From Actinomadura litoris (lineage in GTDB: Bacteria; Actinomycetota; Actinomycetes; Streptosporangiales; Streptosporangiaceae): a stretch of DNA of 64,000 nt. Every line of letters begins with the position of its first letter. Positions within the stretch are counted from its first letter, which is position 1. The stretch is taken from NCBI RefSeq assembly GCF_009733595.1, contig NZ_WOFH01000003.1, positions 1 through 64,000 on the forward strand, written 5' to 3'. Positions 1 to 8,243 of this stretch are shown here, piece by piece. The notes beneath the pieces were generated by a model that saw nothing but the letters and a program-made list of their open reading frames with translations, was not told the origin of the DNA and ran no database searches. A program made the translations under genes and the position numbers.

Positions 1-245
1 GCGGGCTCCAGGAGGAGACGACGATCCTCGGTGTGCCGTGCCTGACCGTTCGGCCCAACACCGAACGGCCCATCACCATCACCCACGGCACCAACCGCCT
101 CGTGACGTTCGAGGAACTGGTCCCGGCGGCCCGCAAGGCGCTGGAGAGCGAAGGCAAGGACGCCGGGGACCGCAGGCCCCCGCTGTGGGACGGCCAGGCA
201 GGCCCCCGCATCGCAGATGTGATCATGGAGTTCCTCGGTGAGTGA
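1..245 (+). CDS. wecB: UDP-N-acetylglucosamine 2-epimerase (non-hydrolysing), C-terminal fragment
   Basis: Only the last 80 or so codons are present; the reading frame is open to the left edge and its first full codon is at base 3. The visible stretch GLQEETTILGVPCLTVRPNT followed by ERP and a THGTN segment is the characteristic C-terminal signature of non-hydrolysing UDP-GlcNAc 2-epimerases, which interconvert UDP-GlcNAc and UDP-ManNAc in the cytoplasm. UDP-ManNAc is a common precursor of wall teichoic acid linkage units and other glycopolymers, which fits the glycosyltransferase genes downstream. The stop overlaps the GTG start of the next gene by 8 bases, suggesting translational coupling. 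The N-terminal half lies outside the window. Confidence 0.9.
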   Translation, partial: GLQEETTILGVPCLTVRPNTERPITITHGTNRLVTFEELVPAARKALESEGKDAGDRRPPLWDGQAGPRIADVIMEFLGE

Positions 246-951
246 CGCCAAGGCCAACCGGCAGGTCGCGCGGCTGCGGGCCACGCTCCGCGAGCGCGAG
301 TCCCGCGTCGAGGAGCTGGAGCGGCGCCTCGCCGCGCTGGAGACCTCGACGACCCTCCAGTTCGGACGGCTCGTCGCGGGCGCCGCGCGCAACCCCAGGC
401 GGCGCGGTGTGCGGCTGCCGAAGGAGCTGTACCGGCTCTGGCGCAAGCGCAACGTCCCGGTGTCGGAGAGCGGCACGGGCGACGGCGAGCGGATCACGCT
501 CGACCGGATCGACCGCCCCGAGGACCGGCTGCTCATCGCGGCGCCGCACGACGGCCTGGTCATCGCGGGCGTGCTCGGCGCGCGCGCGGCGGCGACGCTG
601 GCCGAGCACGCCAAGGTGGTCCGGCTCTACCCGCACGACGCCTCGATCGTGCTCGACACCGCCGACGTCGACCTGCTCGTCGTGGACGCGGCGGCGGGCG
701 AGCCGGGCGGCCCCTGGGCCTACCTCGGCGTCCCCGGCATGTACGACCGGGACCGCGCGCTGAACGACGTCCGCGAACTCGCCGCCGCCCGCGGCCTCCC
801 GCTGGTCCTGTGGGGGGAGGCGCCGCCCGCCACGCTGTCCTGCCTGCGCTGGGACGCCGCCGTCACCGCACCCGGCCGCCTCGCCGACCTGCTCACCCCG
901 GCCCAGTCACCCGTGGGGGGACCCCCAACGCCCTCCGGGACCGCCCGTTGA
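238..951 (+). CDS. Coiled-coil orphan protein of the glycopolymer locus
   Basis: 237 residues from a GTG that overlaps the end of the epimerase gene. Residues about 5-40 form a charged heptad-like helix (RLRATLRERESRVEELERRL), followed by a short segment resembling the TLQFGRLV pieces found next to bacterial glycosyltransferases. The remaining region has alternating hydrophobic strands (LLIAAPHDGLVIAGVL, DLLVVDAAAG, LPLVLWGEAP), which could be a degenerate Rossmann-like fold. I see no catalytic motif, signal peptide or clear membrane segment. Its place between an epimerase and a double glycosyltransferase suggests an accessory or scaffold role in polymer assembly, but that is inference. I do not recognise the family. 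Confidence 0.7.
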   Translation: MSDAKANRQVARLRATLRERESRVEELERRLAALETSTTLQFGRLVAGAARNPRRRGVRLPKELYRLWRKRNVPVSESGTGDGERITLDRIDRPEDRLLIAAPHDGLVIAGVLGARAAATLAEHAKVVRLYPHDASIVLDTADVDLLVVDAAAGEPGGPWAYLGVPGMYDRDRALNDVRELAAARGLPLVLWGEAPPATLSCLRWDAAVTAPGRLADLLTPAQSPVGGPPTPSGTAR

Positions 952-962
952 AAGGAACTCCT

Positions 963-3296
963 GTGCGACCTCGCGCCCTCGTCTACGGCGACGTCGATCT
1001 CAACCTGATCGACGGCTCGGCGATCTGGGCCCAGGGCATGGTCCAGGCGCTGGCCCGCGCCGGCTGCGCGGTGACCTTGGTGCTCAAGGCCCCCGTCCGG
1101 ACCGGCCGGCTGGTCGACCCGCTGCGCGCGCTGCCCGAGGTCACCGTGCGCAGCCCGCACGCCGAGGGCATGGTCTCCTTCGAGGGCGGCATGCCGGCGA
1201 AGGCCGCCGCCGCGATCCTCGCCCGCGTGGACGAGGAACACCCGTTCGACCTGATCGTCGTCCGCGGCCGCCGCCTCGCGGGCAAGCTGTCGGCCGGGCC
1301 GCTGGCCGGACGGATGTGGACCTACCTCACCGACGTCCCCCAGTCCGCCGGGGAGTTCGACGGCGCGTCCAAGGGCGAGCTGCGCCGGATCGCCGACGCC
1401 TCCCGGGTGCTGCTCTGCCAGACCGAGGAGCTGCGCGGCTTCCTGGAGAGCGCCGTCCCCGCGACGGCGGGCAAGAGCGTGCTGTTCCCGCCCGTCGTCG
1501 TCCTGCCCGAGGGCCTGGCGACCCGGCCCGACGGCGCGCCCGACGGCCGCGCGCTCAAGCTCGCCTACACCGGCAAGTTCGCGCCGCGCTGGAACACCTA
1601 CGAGATGACCTCGCTGCCGCGCCTGCTGGCGATGCGGGGCGTGGACGCCGAGCTGCACATGGTCGGCGACAAGATCCACGACGACCCGAAGGACCCGGGG
1701 TTCGCGACCCGGATGCGCACGGCGCTGGAGAGCGGCCAGGGCGTCATCTGGCACGGCGGGCACCCGCGCGCCGAGGCGATGCGGCTGACGGCCGCCTGCG
1801 ACGTCGGCCTGTCGTGGCGGCATCCCGAGATGGACGCGAGCCTGGAGCTGTCCACGAAGGTGCTGGAGTGCGGGACGCTCGGCGTCCCGGTCGTCATGAA
1901 CCGCACGCCGATGCACGAGCGGCTGTTCGGCGCCGACTACCCGCTGTTCGCCTCCACCGAGACCGACGTGCTGGACGCGCTGACGCTGATCGGCAAGAAC
2001 CCCGACGTGTTCACGCTGGCGGTCCAGCGGTGCCGCGCCGCCGCGGCGGAGTTCACGCTGGACGCGGCGGCGGCGCGCCTGCGCGGCCACCTCGCCCGGA
2101 CCTTCCCCGAGCCGTCCCCGCGCGTGCTCGCGGCGGCGGTCGAGCACGAGCGCGTCGGCGTGCGTCCGGCCGACGCGCTCAGCGACGTCTCCGCGTCCGC
2201 CGTGTCCTCCGCGCCCGCCGTGTCCTCCGCGCCCGCCGCGCCCGCCGGGCCTGCGGCGGGGGAGGGGCGGCGGCTGCGCGTCGGCGTCGCGGGCCACGAC
2301 CTGAAGTTCTTCAGCAGGCTGCTGGACTACCTCCAGTCCCGTCCCGACATGGAGGTCCGCGTCGACCACTGGGCGGCGCTCAAGGTCCACGACGAGGAGC
2401 GCAGCCAGGAGCTGGTGGACTGGGCGGACGTCATCGTCTGCGAGTGGTGCGGCCCGAACGCGATCTGGTTCGCGCAGCGCAAGCGCCCCGGGCAGCGGCT
2501 CGTCGTCCGGCTGCACCGCTTCGAGCTGTACGCGCGCTGGCCGCAGCACCTCGACATCGACGCGGTCGACGAGATCATCTGCGTCAGCCCGCACTACGCC
2601 GACCTCACCCGCGAGATCACCGGCTGGCCCGCGGACAAGGTCACCACGATCCCCAACTGGGTGGACGACCAGCAGCTCGACCGGGCCAAGCTGCCCGGCG
2701 CGCAGCACCACCTCGGGATGATCGGCATCGCGCCGTCGCGCAAGCGGCTCGACCTGGCGCTGGACGCGCTGGAGGAGCTGCGCCGCGACGACCCCCGCTT
2801 CACCCTCTTCATCAAGACCAAGCTCCCCTGGGAGTACTGGTGGATCTGGCAGAAGGAGGAGGAGCGCGAGCACTACGAGAAGGTGTTCCGCCGGATCCGC
2901 CGCTCGCCGCTGCTGGCGGGCGGGGTCGTGTTCGACTCCTACGGCCGCGACGTCGCGTCCTGGCTGCGGCGCATCGGGTTCGTGCTGTCGACCAGCGACG
3001 ACGAGAGCTTCCACCTCGCGCCCGCCGAGGGGATGGCCGCCGGCGCGGTGCCGGTGCTGCTGAACTGGCCGGGCGCCGACACGATCTACGACCGGCGCTG
3101 GATCCACGCCGACCCGCCGGCGATGGCCGCCTCCATCGCCGCCACCGTGTCGCTCGGCCGCTGGGAGCAGGACCGGCTGCTCGCCCGCGACCAGGTCCGC
3201 GCCGCCTACGGGCTGGACGAGGTGTGCCGCCAGTGGACGGACATGCTCGCCGCCACCGGCGCGCCGAAGGCCGCCCGGCAGGCCCGCACGGCCTGA
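963..3296 (+). CDS. Tandem double glycosyltransferase (two GT-B domains in one chain)
   Basis: The GTG at 963 follows an AAAGGAAC ribosome site at about 950-957 and lies 11 bases after the previous stop; the frame is open further upstream but that overlaps the previous gene. The product has 777 residues. Residues 1 to about 400 form one GT4-like unit (start RALVYGDVDLNLIDGSAIWA; later LAYTGKFAP and a donor-site segment around SLELSTKVLECGTLGVPVV). An Ala/Ser/Pro linker at about 408-435 contains a duplicated 18-bp unit coding AVSSAP. Residues about 437-777 form a second unit with a VVRLHRFELYA segment, the ISVSPHY-like patch, IGIAPSRKRLDLALDAL and SDDESFHLAPAEGMAAGAVPV. It is probably cytoplasmic and adds two sugars to a polymer or linker; acceptor and donors are not predictable. 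Confidence 0.85.
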   Translation: MRPRALVYGDVDLNLIDGSAIWAQGMVQALARAGCAVTLVLKAPVRTGRLVDPLRALPEVTVRSPHAEGMVSFEGGMPAKAAAAILARVDEEHPFDLIVVRGRRLAGKLSAGPLAGRMWTYLTDVPQSAGEFDGASKGELRRIADASRVLLCQTEELRGFLESAVPATAGKSVLFPPVVVLPEGLATRPDGAPDGRALKLAYTGKFAPRWNTYEMTSLPRLLAMRGVDAELHMVGDKIHDDPKDPGFATRMRTALESGQGVIWHGGHPRAEAMRLTAACDVGLSWRHPEMDASLELSTKVLECGTLGVPVVMNRTPMHERLFGADYPLFASTETDVLDALTLIGKNPDVFTLAVQRCRAAAAEFTLDAAAARLRGHLARTFPEPSPRVLAAAVEHERVGVRPADALSDVSASAVSSAPAVSSAPAAPAGPAAGEGRRLRVGVAGHDLKFFSRLLDYLQSRPDMEVRVDHWAALKVHDEERSQELVDWADVIVCEWCGPNAIWFAQRKRPGQRLVVRLHRFELYARWPQHLDIDAVDEIICVSPHYADLTREITGWPADKVTTIPNWVDDQQLDRAKLPGAQHHLGMIGIAPSRKRLDLALDALEELRRDDPRFTLFIKTKLPWEYWWIWQKEEEREHYEKVFRRIRRSPLLAGGVVFDSYGRDVASWLRRIGFVLSTSDDESFHLAPAEGMAAGAVPVLLNWPGADTIYDRRWIHADPPAMAASIAATVSLGRWEQDRLLARDQVRAAYGLDEVCRQWTDMLAATGAPKAARQARTA

Positions 3297-3330
3297 CCCG
3301 CGCCTGAGACCCGGCCGGAAGTCGTCTGGG

Positions 3331-3379
3331 GACGAGCAAAGTCCCCGTGGAGCCGCGCTCCACGGGGACTTTGCTCGTC
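3331..3379. terminator. Long perfect hairpin, bidirectional terminator
   Basis: Arms 3331-3353 and 3357-3379 are perfect 23-base inverse complements around a 3-base loop. The hairpin lies between the stops of two convergent genes (3296 and 3394), where one element can end transcription from both sides. There is no T-run on the plus side, as is usual in high-GC actinomycetes. Confidence 0.85.
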
Positions 3380-3393
3380 CAGGACCGGGGAGG

Positions 3394-4419
3394 TCAGCCG
3401 GAGCTGCCGACGCCCGCGTTCGCCGTCTCGCGGTACTCGGCGGGAAGCTGCGCCCGGTAGCCCTCGATCGCGTCGTTCAGCTTGGCGAGGCTGCGGCTGT
3501 AGTCGCGGCTGGCCAGCCAGAACTTGTAGATGATGACCAGCTCGAAGGCCAGCATGCCGACCGCGCTCGCCACCACCACCGGGATCACCGCGCCGGGCAC
3601 GATCGCGGCGGCGATCGGCGCGATGATGAACACGCCCATCTGGAACTCGATGCCGCTGATCAGGTGCGGGCGGATGCGGCCCGCCATCAGCGCGTTGCGG
3701 ATCCGCGCGTACCAGGGGAACTTCTGCTCGAAGCCCTGCCGCATCATGGCCATCGCGGGGTCGTCGGCGACGACCCGGTTCTCCATGTCGGCCTCGGGGT
3801 CCTCGCCGAGCGCGCCCTCGGCCGAGCGCAGGTCCGCGCCGACCTCGGCGGCGTCGACGATCTCGCCGTTGGCGCGGCGCGCGGCCAACTCCAGCTCGGC
3901 GGCCTCCTCGCGGGCGGCGTTCAGCGTGACCCGCATCTGCGAGCGGACCTTGTAGATCTCCAGCGCGTCCATGTAGCGGAGCATGTCGAGGAAGACGACC
4001 GCGACGGCCGTCCACACGTAGGCGACGTTGTCGGTGGCGGCGTACTGCCCGGCCATCAGCGCGATCGCGCAGGCCAGCACCCGCACCCGGTCGAAGATGT
4101 AGTCGAGCCAGGCGCCGAAGACCGAGCCGGTGCCCTTGAGCCGCGCGATCTTGCCGTCCATGCAGTCGAGCGTGAACGACAGGTGGTACAGCAGGGCGCC
4201 GAGCAGCAGCCACGGCCAGGACGCGACCGTGAAGCAGGCGCCCGCCGCCAGCCCGAGGACGAGCGCGCCCACGGTGAGCTGGTTGGGCGTCACGCGGGTG
4301 CGGTTGGCGGTGAAGCGCACCAGCCGGGCCGCGAGCGGATCGACCAGCAGGACCGTCCACCAGGCGTCACGCGCCTTGTACGTCCGTTGCCGAACGTCGT
4401 CGAGCGTGAAGTTCGCCAT
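3394..4419 (-). CDS. CDP-alcohol phosphatidyltransferase family membrane protein
   Basis: 341 residues from the ATG at 4419, chosen because an AAAGGAC site lies just upstream; the open frame continues to 4764 without good start signals. The full CDP-alcohol phosphotransferase signature D-x2-DG-x2-AR-x8-G-x3-D-x3-D is intact (DCMDGKIARLKG followed by G, D and D in GAWLDYIFDR). Several hydrophobic segments follow (VGALVLGLAAGACFTV, LLLGALLYHLSFT, AIVPGAVIPVVVAS). Such enzymes move a phosphoalcohol from a CDP-activated donor to another alcohol in the membrane. Because it sits in a teichoic-acid-like locus it may use a polyol or prenol acceptor rather than make a housekeeping phospholipid. It also carries a charged cytoplasmic stretch of about 60 residues (RVTLNAAREEAAELELAARR onward), which is unusual for the minimal family. 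Confidence 0.88.
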   Translation of the reverse strand: MANFTLDDVRQRTYKARDAWWTVLLVDPLAARLVRFTANRTRVTPNQLTVGALVLGLAAGACFTVASWPWLLLGALLYHLSFTLDCMDGKIARLKGTGSVFGAWLDYIFDRVRVLACAIALMAGQYAATDNVAYVWTAVAVVFLDMLRYMDALEIYKVRSQMRVTLNAAREEAAELELAARRANGEIVDAAEVGADLRSAEGALGEDPEADMENRVVADDPAMAMMRQGFEQKFPWYARIRNALMAGRIRPHLISGIEFQMGVFIIAPIAAAIVPGAVIPVVVASAVGMLAFELVIIYKFWLASRDYSRSLAKLNDAIEGYRAQLPAEYRETANAGVGSSG

Positions 4420-4488
4420 GGATCGGTGTCCTTTCTTTCGCGCCCGGCGGTGTCGTTTCGTGCCCAGGCGCTCTCGGCCGTTGACGAT

Positions 4489-4509
4489 CGTATCCGCTGT
4501 CCGGATACG
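4489..4509. promoter_or_regulatory. Inverted repeat in the divergent promoter region
   Basis: Eight-base arms CGTATCCG and CGGATACG are separated by 5 bases, in the 244-bp space between the phosphatidyltransferase gene and the membrane glycosyltransferase gene. Read on the minus strand it contains TACGAT, a good -10 hexamer for the gene starting at 4419. On the plus strand a TTGACG lies just before it at 4481-4486. GGATAC recurs in the first 90 bases of the gene starting at 4664. It looks like an operator for a dimeric regulator; no regulator can be named. Confidence 0.5.
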
Positions 4510-4663
4510 GACCCGGCCATTGTCTCCGAGTCGTGATCCACTCGCTGTCCCAAGCACCGTAACCCGGTGTTCGCTTGACGAAGTCTTGCGGCGAGGACGT
4601 GGTGAACGCGCGGCGGACGGAGGGTGGCGCGATACGGCGTCCCGCCCTGGGTAGGCTTTCGGA

Positions 4664-6238
4664 GTGCGCGAGAAAGCCGGTCTGGCGGGCCGTTCCGCCG
4701 TGGCCCACCTGCCCTTCGCCTGTGTACTCGCGGTAGCGGTGTGGATACGGGTGGTCGCGGTCAAAGGGTATCCGGCGCCGATGTGGTTCGGCGACTCGCC
4801 CGGGTACCTGCGGGCGGCGATCGACCTGCGGCCCGGCGAGACGCGCCCGAGCGGCTACCCGCTCACGCTGTGGCTGATCAAGCCCTTCCACAGTTTCACG
4901 GTGATGGTGTCGGTGCAGCACGCCATCGGCGTCCTGACCGGTGTGCTGGTGTACGTCCTGGTGTGGCGCGCGGCGCGGGCGGCCTGGCCCCTCGGCCCCG
5001 ACGGGGACGCCGGTCGCTGGGCCTGGCGCCGGTACGTCCCGGGGCTCATCGCGGCCCCGCTGACGCTGCCGGTGCTGCTGCCCGTCCACCAGGTCGCGCT
5101 GGAGCACATGCTCATGTCCGACTCGCTGTTCACGTTCCTGCTGCTCGCGGCGGTCACGGCGGCGCTGTGGCGGCGCCGCCTCACCTGGTGGCTGGGCGCC
5201 CTGGCCGGGTTCTTCGCGGCGTGGGCGGCGCTGACGCGGTCGGCGGGGCTGCCGCTGGTCGCCGTGATCCTCGTCGCGATGCTGCTGCGCCGGGCGGGCT
5301 GGCGCGCGTGCGCGGCGACGGTGGTCGCGTTCAGCCTGCCGGTCATGGGCTACATGGCGTGGTTCCACGCGGAGTACGGCCAGTACGGGCTCGCGAAGGC
5401 GAGCGGGGTCTGGCTGTACGGGCGCACCGCCGACTTCGCCGACTGCCGGGTCATCAAGCCGCGCCCCGAACTCGCCGTCATGTGCCCGAAGAACAGCGAC
5501 CCGCGCATGTCGCCCGCGTTCGCCGCGATGTGGACGCGCGACTCGGCGTTCCGCGACATCCCCGGCTGGATCACCGGCCCGACCGGCAACGAGCTCGCCA
5601 GCGAGTTCGCCATGGACGCGATCAAGGCGCAGCCCGGCGACTACGCCCGCGTCGTCGTCCGCGACACCTTCCGGTCGTTCGAGTGGGAGCGCAAGCCCTA
5701 CCCCACCCCGTGGACGTGGTTGCAGTACGAGTTCCCCGAGGGCGAGGCGTGGGCCGAGAAGCAGGCGGTGATCGCCGCGCGGTACGACCCGGGCGGCGGG
5801 GAGCCGAGGGTCGTCGAGCCCTGGGCCGGGAGGATGCGCGGCTACCAGGACCGGATGGCCATGCCCGGCACCTTCCTCGGCATCCTGCTGCTCGGCGGCC
5901 TCGTCGCGGCGCTGCCCCACGTCCGCTCGGGCGGGCGGTGGCGGGTGCTCGGGCCCGTCCGGCACTGGGGGACGGGCGCGCTGCTGCCGTGGGGGACGAG
6001 CCTCGCGCTGCTGGTGATCCCGGCCGCGACCGCCGACTTCGACTACCGGTACGTGCTGCCCGCCGTCCCGTTCGCCTGCGTGGCGTTCGGGCTGGCGCTG
6101 CTGCCGCCGCCGCGCCGCCCGTGCGCCGCCGCGTCCCCGGTCGGGCCCGGGCAGTCCGAGGAGCCGGAATCGAAGGAGCCCGAGGAGCCCGAGCCGGCCG
6201 AGTCGGCCGAGTCGGAGGGCGCGGCTACCTCCGGGTGA
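4664..6238 (+). CDS. GT-C type integral membrane glycosyltransferase
   Basis: 524 residues from a GTG; GGAG directly abuts the start, so translation may depend on a very short leader. It has about ten hydrophobic segments, the first at residues 11-27 (AHLPFACVLAVAVWIRVV). An acidic residue follows TM1 in WFGDSPGYLRAAID, the place where GT-C enzymes using lipid-phosphate sugars keep their catalytic Asp. The C-terminal tail (from about residue 485) is a Glu/Pro/Ser-rich repeat-like sequence (EEPESKEPEEPEPAESAESE). The family transfers sugars from polyprenyl-phosphate donors on the outer face of the membrane. The last 14 bases overlap the end of the convergent GT2 gene. Donor and acceptor are unknown. 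Confidence 0.8.
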   Translation: MREKAGLAGRSAVAHLPFACVLAVAVWIRVVAVKGYPAPMWFGDSPGYLRAAIDLRPGETRPSGYPLTLWLIKPFHSFTVMVSVQHAIGVLTGVLVYVLVWRAARAAWPLGPDGDAGRWAWRRYVPGLIAAPLTLPVLLPVHQVALEHMLMSDSLFTFLLLAAVTAALWRRRLTWWLGALAGFFAAWAALTRSAGLPLVAVILVAMLLRRAGWRACAATVVAFSLPVMGYMAWFHAEYGQYGLAKASGVWLYGRTADFADCRVIKPRPELAVMCPKNSDPRMSPAFAAMWTRDSAFRDIPGWITGPTGNELASEFAMDAIKAQPGDYARVVVRDTFRSFEWERKPYPTPWTWLQYEFPEGEAWAEKQAVIAARYDPGGGEPRVVEPWAGRMRGYQDRMAMPGTFLGILLLGGLVAALPHVRSGGRWRVLGPVRHWGTGALLPWGTSLALLVIPAATADFDYRYVLPAVPFACVAFGLALLPPPRRPCAAASPVGPGQSEEPESKEPEEPEPAESAESEGAATSG

Positions 6239-8234
6239 GGCGGCGTCCCGCCGAGCGGGCCAGCGCCGTGACCCTCCCCGGGACGATGTGGACGGCGAGG
6301 TTCCCGCCGCCCGTCCGGTAGAACGAGGCGCGGCGCAGCCCCAGCGTCGCGCACGGCACGGGCGGGATTTTCGGCTGCCCCGCCCTGACGGGCACGCGCA
6401 TCCGGGCGGTCTCGCCGCCGACGGTGAACTCCAGGTGGACGTCCCAGCGCCCGACGGCCAGCCCGCGCAGGTCGGTGACGGCGGTGAACTCCAGCCGCTC
6501 CGCGCCGGGGAGGAGGCTGATCTCGGCGTCCTTGGTGTCCCCGCCGCCGCGTGCCTCCAGCCGGACGGCCACGCCGACGTGCGCCGCCGACGCCGGCGAG
6601 ACCGGCACCGACCCGCGGACGAGCAGGCGCGGCAGGCCGTCCCAGCCGACCGCCTCGACCCGCAGCAGCTTCTCCAGCGCGGCGGGGCCCGGCACGACGG
6701 TCAGCGACAGGTTGTCATAGCCCTGGGTGAAGAACGGGGTGACGGACGCGCCCACCCCGCCGCCGGAGACGACGAACCGGGGCTTCGGGGCGGTGACGCC
6801 CTCGGCGCGGTCGGCGCCGAGCCGACCCTCCTTCACCAGCCGGTCGTGCGCGACCTCGACGTGCAGGTCCCACGTGCCCGCCGGCAGCGGCGAACCCGAT
6901 GCCGCCGTCCCCGGGTCGAGGGCCGCGGTGAAGCCGCCCCCGTCGTCACCGCTGTCCCCGTCGTCCCCACCTGCCTCGCCGGCCTCGCAGGGCACCCGGT
7001 GCTCGCCGCCGGACCTCTTGTCGCGCAGCAGCAGCGCGATCGTCCGACCGGCCGTGTCGAGCCGGCTCACGACCGCCGTCCCGCCGAGGCCGAGCCGGTC
7101 GCCGTCCCAGCCGAGCGCGGTCAGGCTCCGCCGCACGCGCAGCCGGTCGGTGACGTCGAAGTAGGTGTCGGGCACGGACGCGCCCGGCTCCCGGAACCCC
7201 GGGTAGGCGACGTAGGCGCGGGCCTTGTCCACCAGCAGGGGCACGGGCTCGGACGCCGCCGCCCGCTCGATGATCCGCATCAGCAGTTCCCGGCGCCCGC
7301 TCCGCACGCTGTGGGCGAGGACGCGGTAGCGGGGCCGCATGCGCATCATGACCGAGGGGGTGAGGAAGTCCTCGCAGAGGCGGCGCATCCCGTCCATGAC
7401 CCGGTCGACGACGTCCTCGGGGGCGGTGAGGAGCCGCCGGTCGAGCCCGTACAGCACCTCCAGCTCGAAGTGCCGGACGAGCATCCGGTCGCGGGCCGGG
7501 CCCGGCCCCCGGTGCGCCATGACCTGCTCCAGCATCGAGCGGGCGACCTCGCCGTGGAACACCTCGGGCCAGCCGCCGCCCGCCTGCATGATGCTGCTGC
7601 CGTCCTCGCGCTCCACCAGGTAGTAGCAGTCGTGGTCGGCCACGACCGACACCCCGGAGGAGTGCAGGAACGCGTGCGCGGTGAAGACCTTGTCCTCCGC
7701 CGCGAGGATGCCCTCGGGGAACCGGATGCCGTGCCGCTCCAGCAGCTCGCGCCGGAACAGCTTGTGCGTGGTCAGCGAGGCGCCGTAGACGTCGGTGTCG
7801 GGGTCGTCCACGCCCACGCGGGCGATGTTCTTGGTGAACCGCGCGACGCCCCGGCCGATGCCGACGTAGCGGCCGACGACGACGTCCGTGCCCTGCTCCT
7901 CGGCCACCGCGCACATGCGCTCCAGGGCCTCGGGGCCGAGCCGGTCGTCGGCGTCCAGGAAGAACAGGTACCGGCCCCGGGCGCGCTCGATGCCCGCGTT
8001 GCGCGGCGCGCCGGGGCCGCCCGAGTTCGCCTGCCGGACGACGGTGAACCCGGGCCGCCCCTCGGCGAGCCGGTCCAGCTCGTCGCCGCTCCCGTCGGTG
8101 GACCCGTCGTCCACCGCGACGACCTCGACCAGACCGGGGTCGATCGTCTGCTCGACGACCGACCCCAGCGCCTCACCGAGGGTGGCGCGGCAGTTGTAAA
8201 CGGGAACGATCACACTGACCAAGGGGGGATTCAC
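6225..8234 (-). CDS. GT2 glycosyltransferase with beta-rich C-terminal region (TarS/TarP-like architecture)
   Basis: 669 residues from a GTG. The N-terminal GT2 domain (about 1-230) opens VSVIVPVYNCRATLGEAL and carries VVAVDDGSTDGS, the DAD metal-binding triad in LFFLDADD and an AAEDKVF acid-base segment. A helical middle (230-330) is followed by a long region of about 320 residues rich in beta strands with several repeats of the type LRVRRSLTALGWDGD. This arrangement resembles wall-teichoic-acid glycosyltransferases that carry C-terminal oligomerisation or carbohydrate-binding domains. It likely decorates the polymer made by the two neighbouring TagF-like enzymes. The next gene upstream ends 9 bases before its start, so they are probably co-transcribed. 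Confidence 0.82.
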   Translation of the reverse strand: MNPPLVSVIVPVYNCRATLGEALGSVVEQTIDPGLVEVVAVDDGSTDGSGDELDRLAEGRPGFTVVRQANSGGPGAPRNAGIERARGRYLFFLDADDRLGPEALERMCAVAEEQGTDVVVGRYVGIGRGVARFTKNIARVGVDDPDTDVYGASLTTHKLFRRELLERHGIRFPEGILAAEDKVFTAHAFLHSSGVSVVADHDCYYLVEREDGSSIMQAGGGWPEVFHGEVARSMLEQVMAHRGPGPARDRMLVRHFELEVLYGLDRRLLTAPEDVVDRVMDGMRRLCEDFLTPSVMMRMRPRYRVLAHSVRSGRRELLMRIIERAAASEPVPLLVDKARAYVAYPGFREPGASVPDTYFDVTDRLRVRRSLTALGWDGDRLGLGGTAVVSRLDTAGRTIALLLRDKRSGGEHRVPCEAGEAGGDDGDSGDDGGGFTAALDPGTAASGSPLPAGTWDLHVEVAHDRLVKEGRLGADRAEGVTAPKPRFVVSGGGVGASVTPFFTQGYDNLSLTVVPGPAALEKLLRVEAVGWDGLPRLLVRGSVPVSPASAAHVGVAVRLEARGGGDTKDAEISLLPGAERLEFTAVTDLRGLAVGRWDVHLEFTVGGETARMRVPVRAGQPKIPPVPCATLGLRRASFYRTGGGNLAVHIVPGRVTALARSAGRRLTRR

Positions 8235-8243
8235 TGGGGGGCC

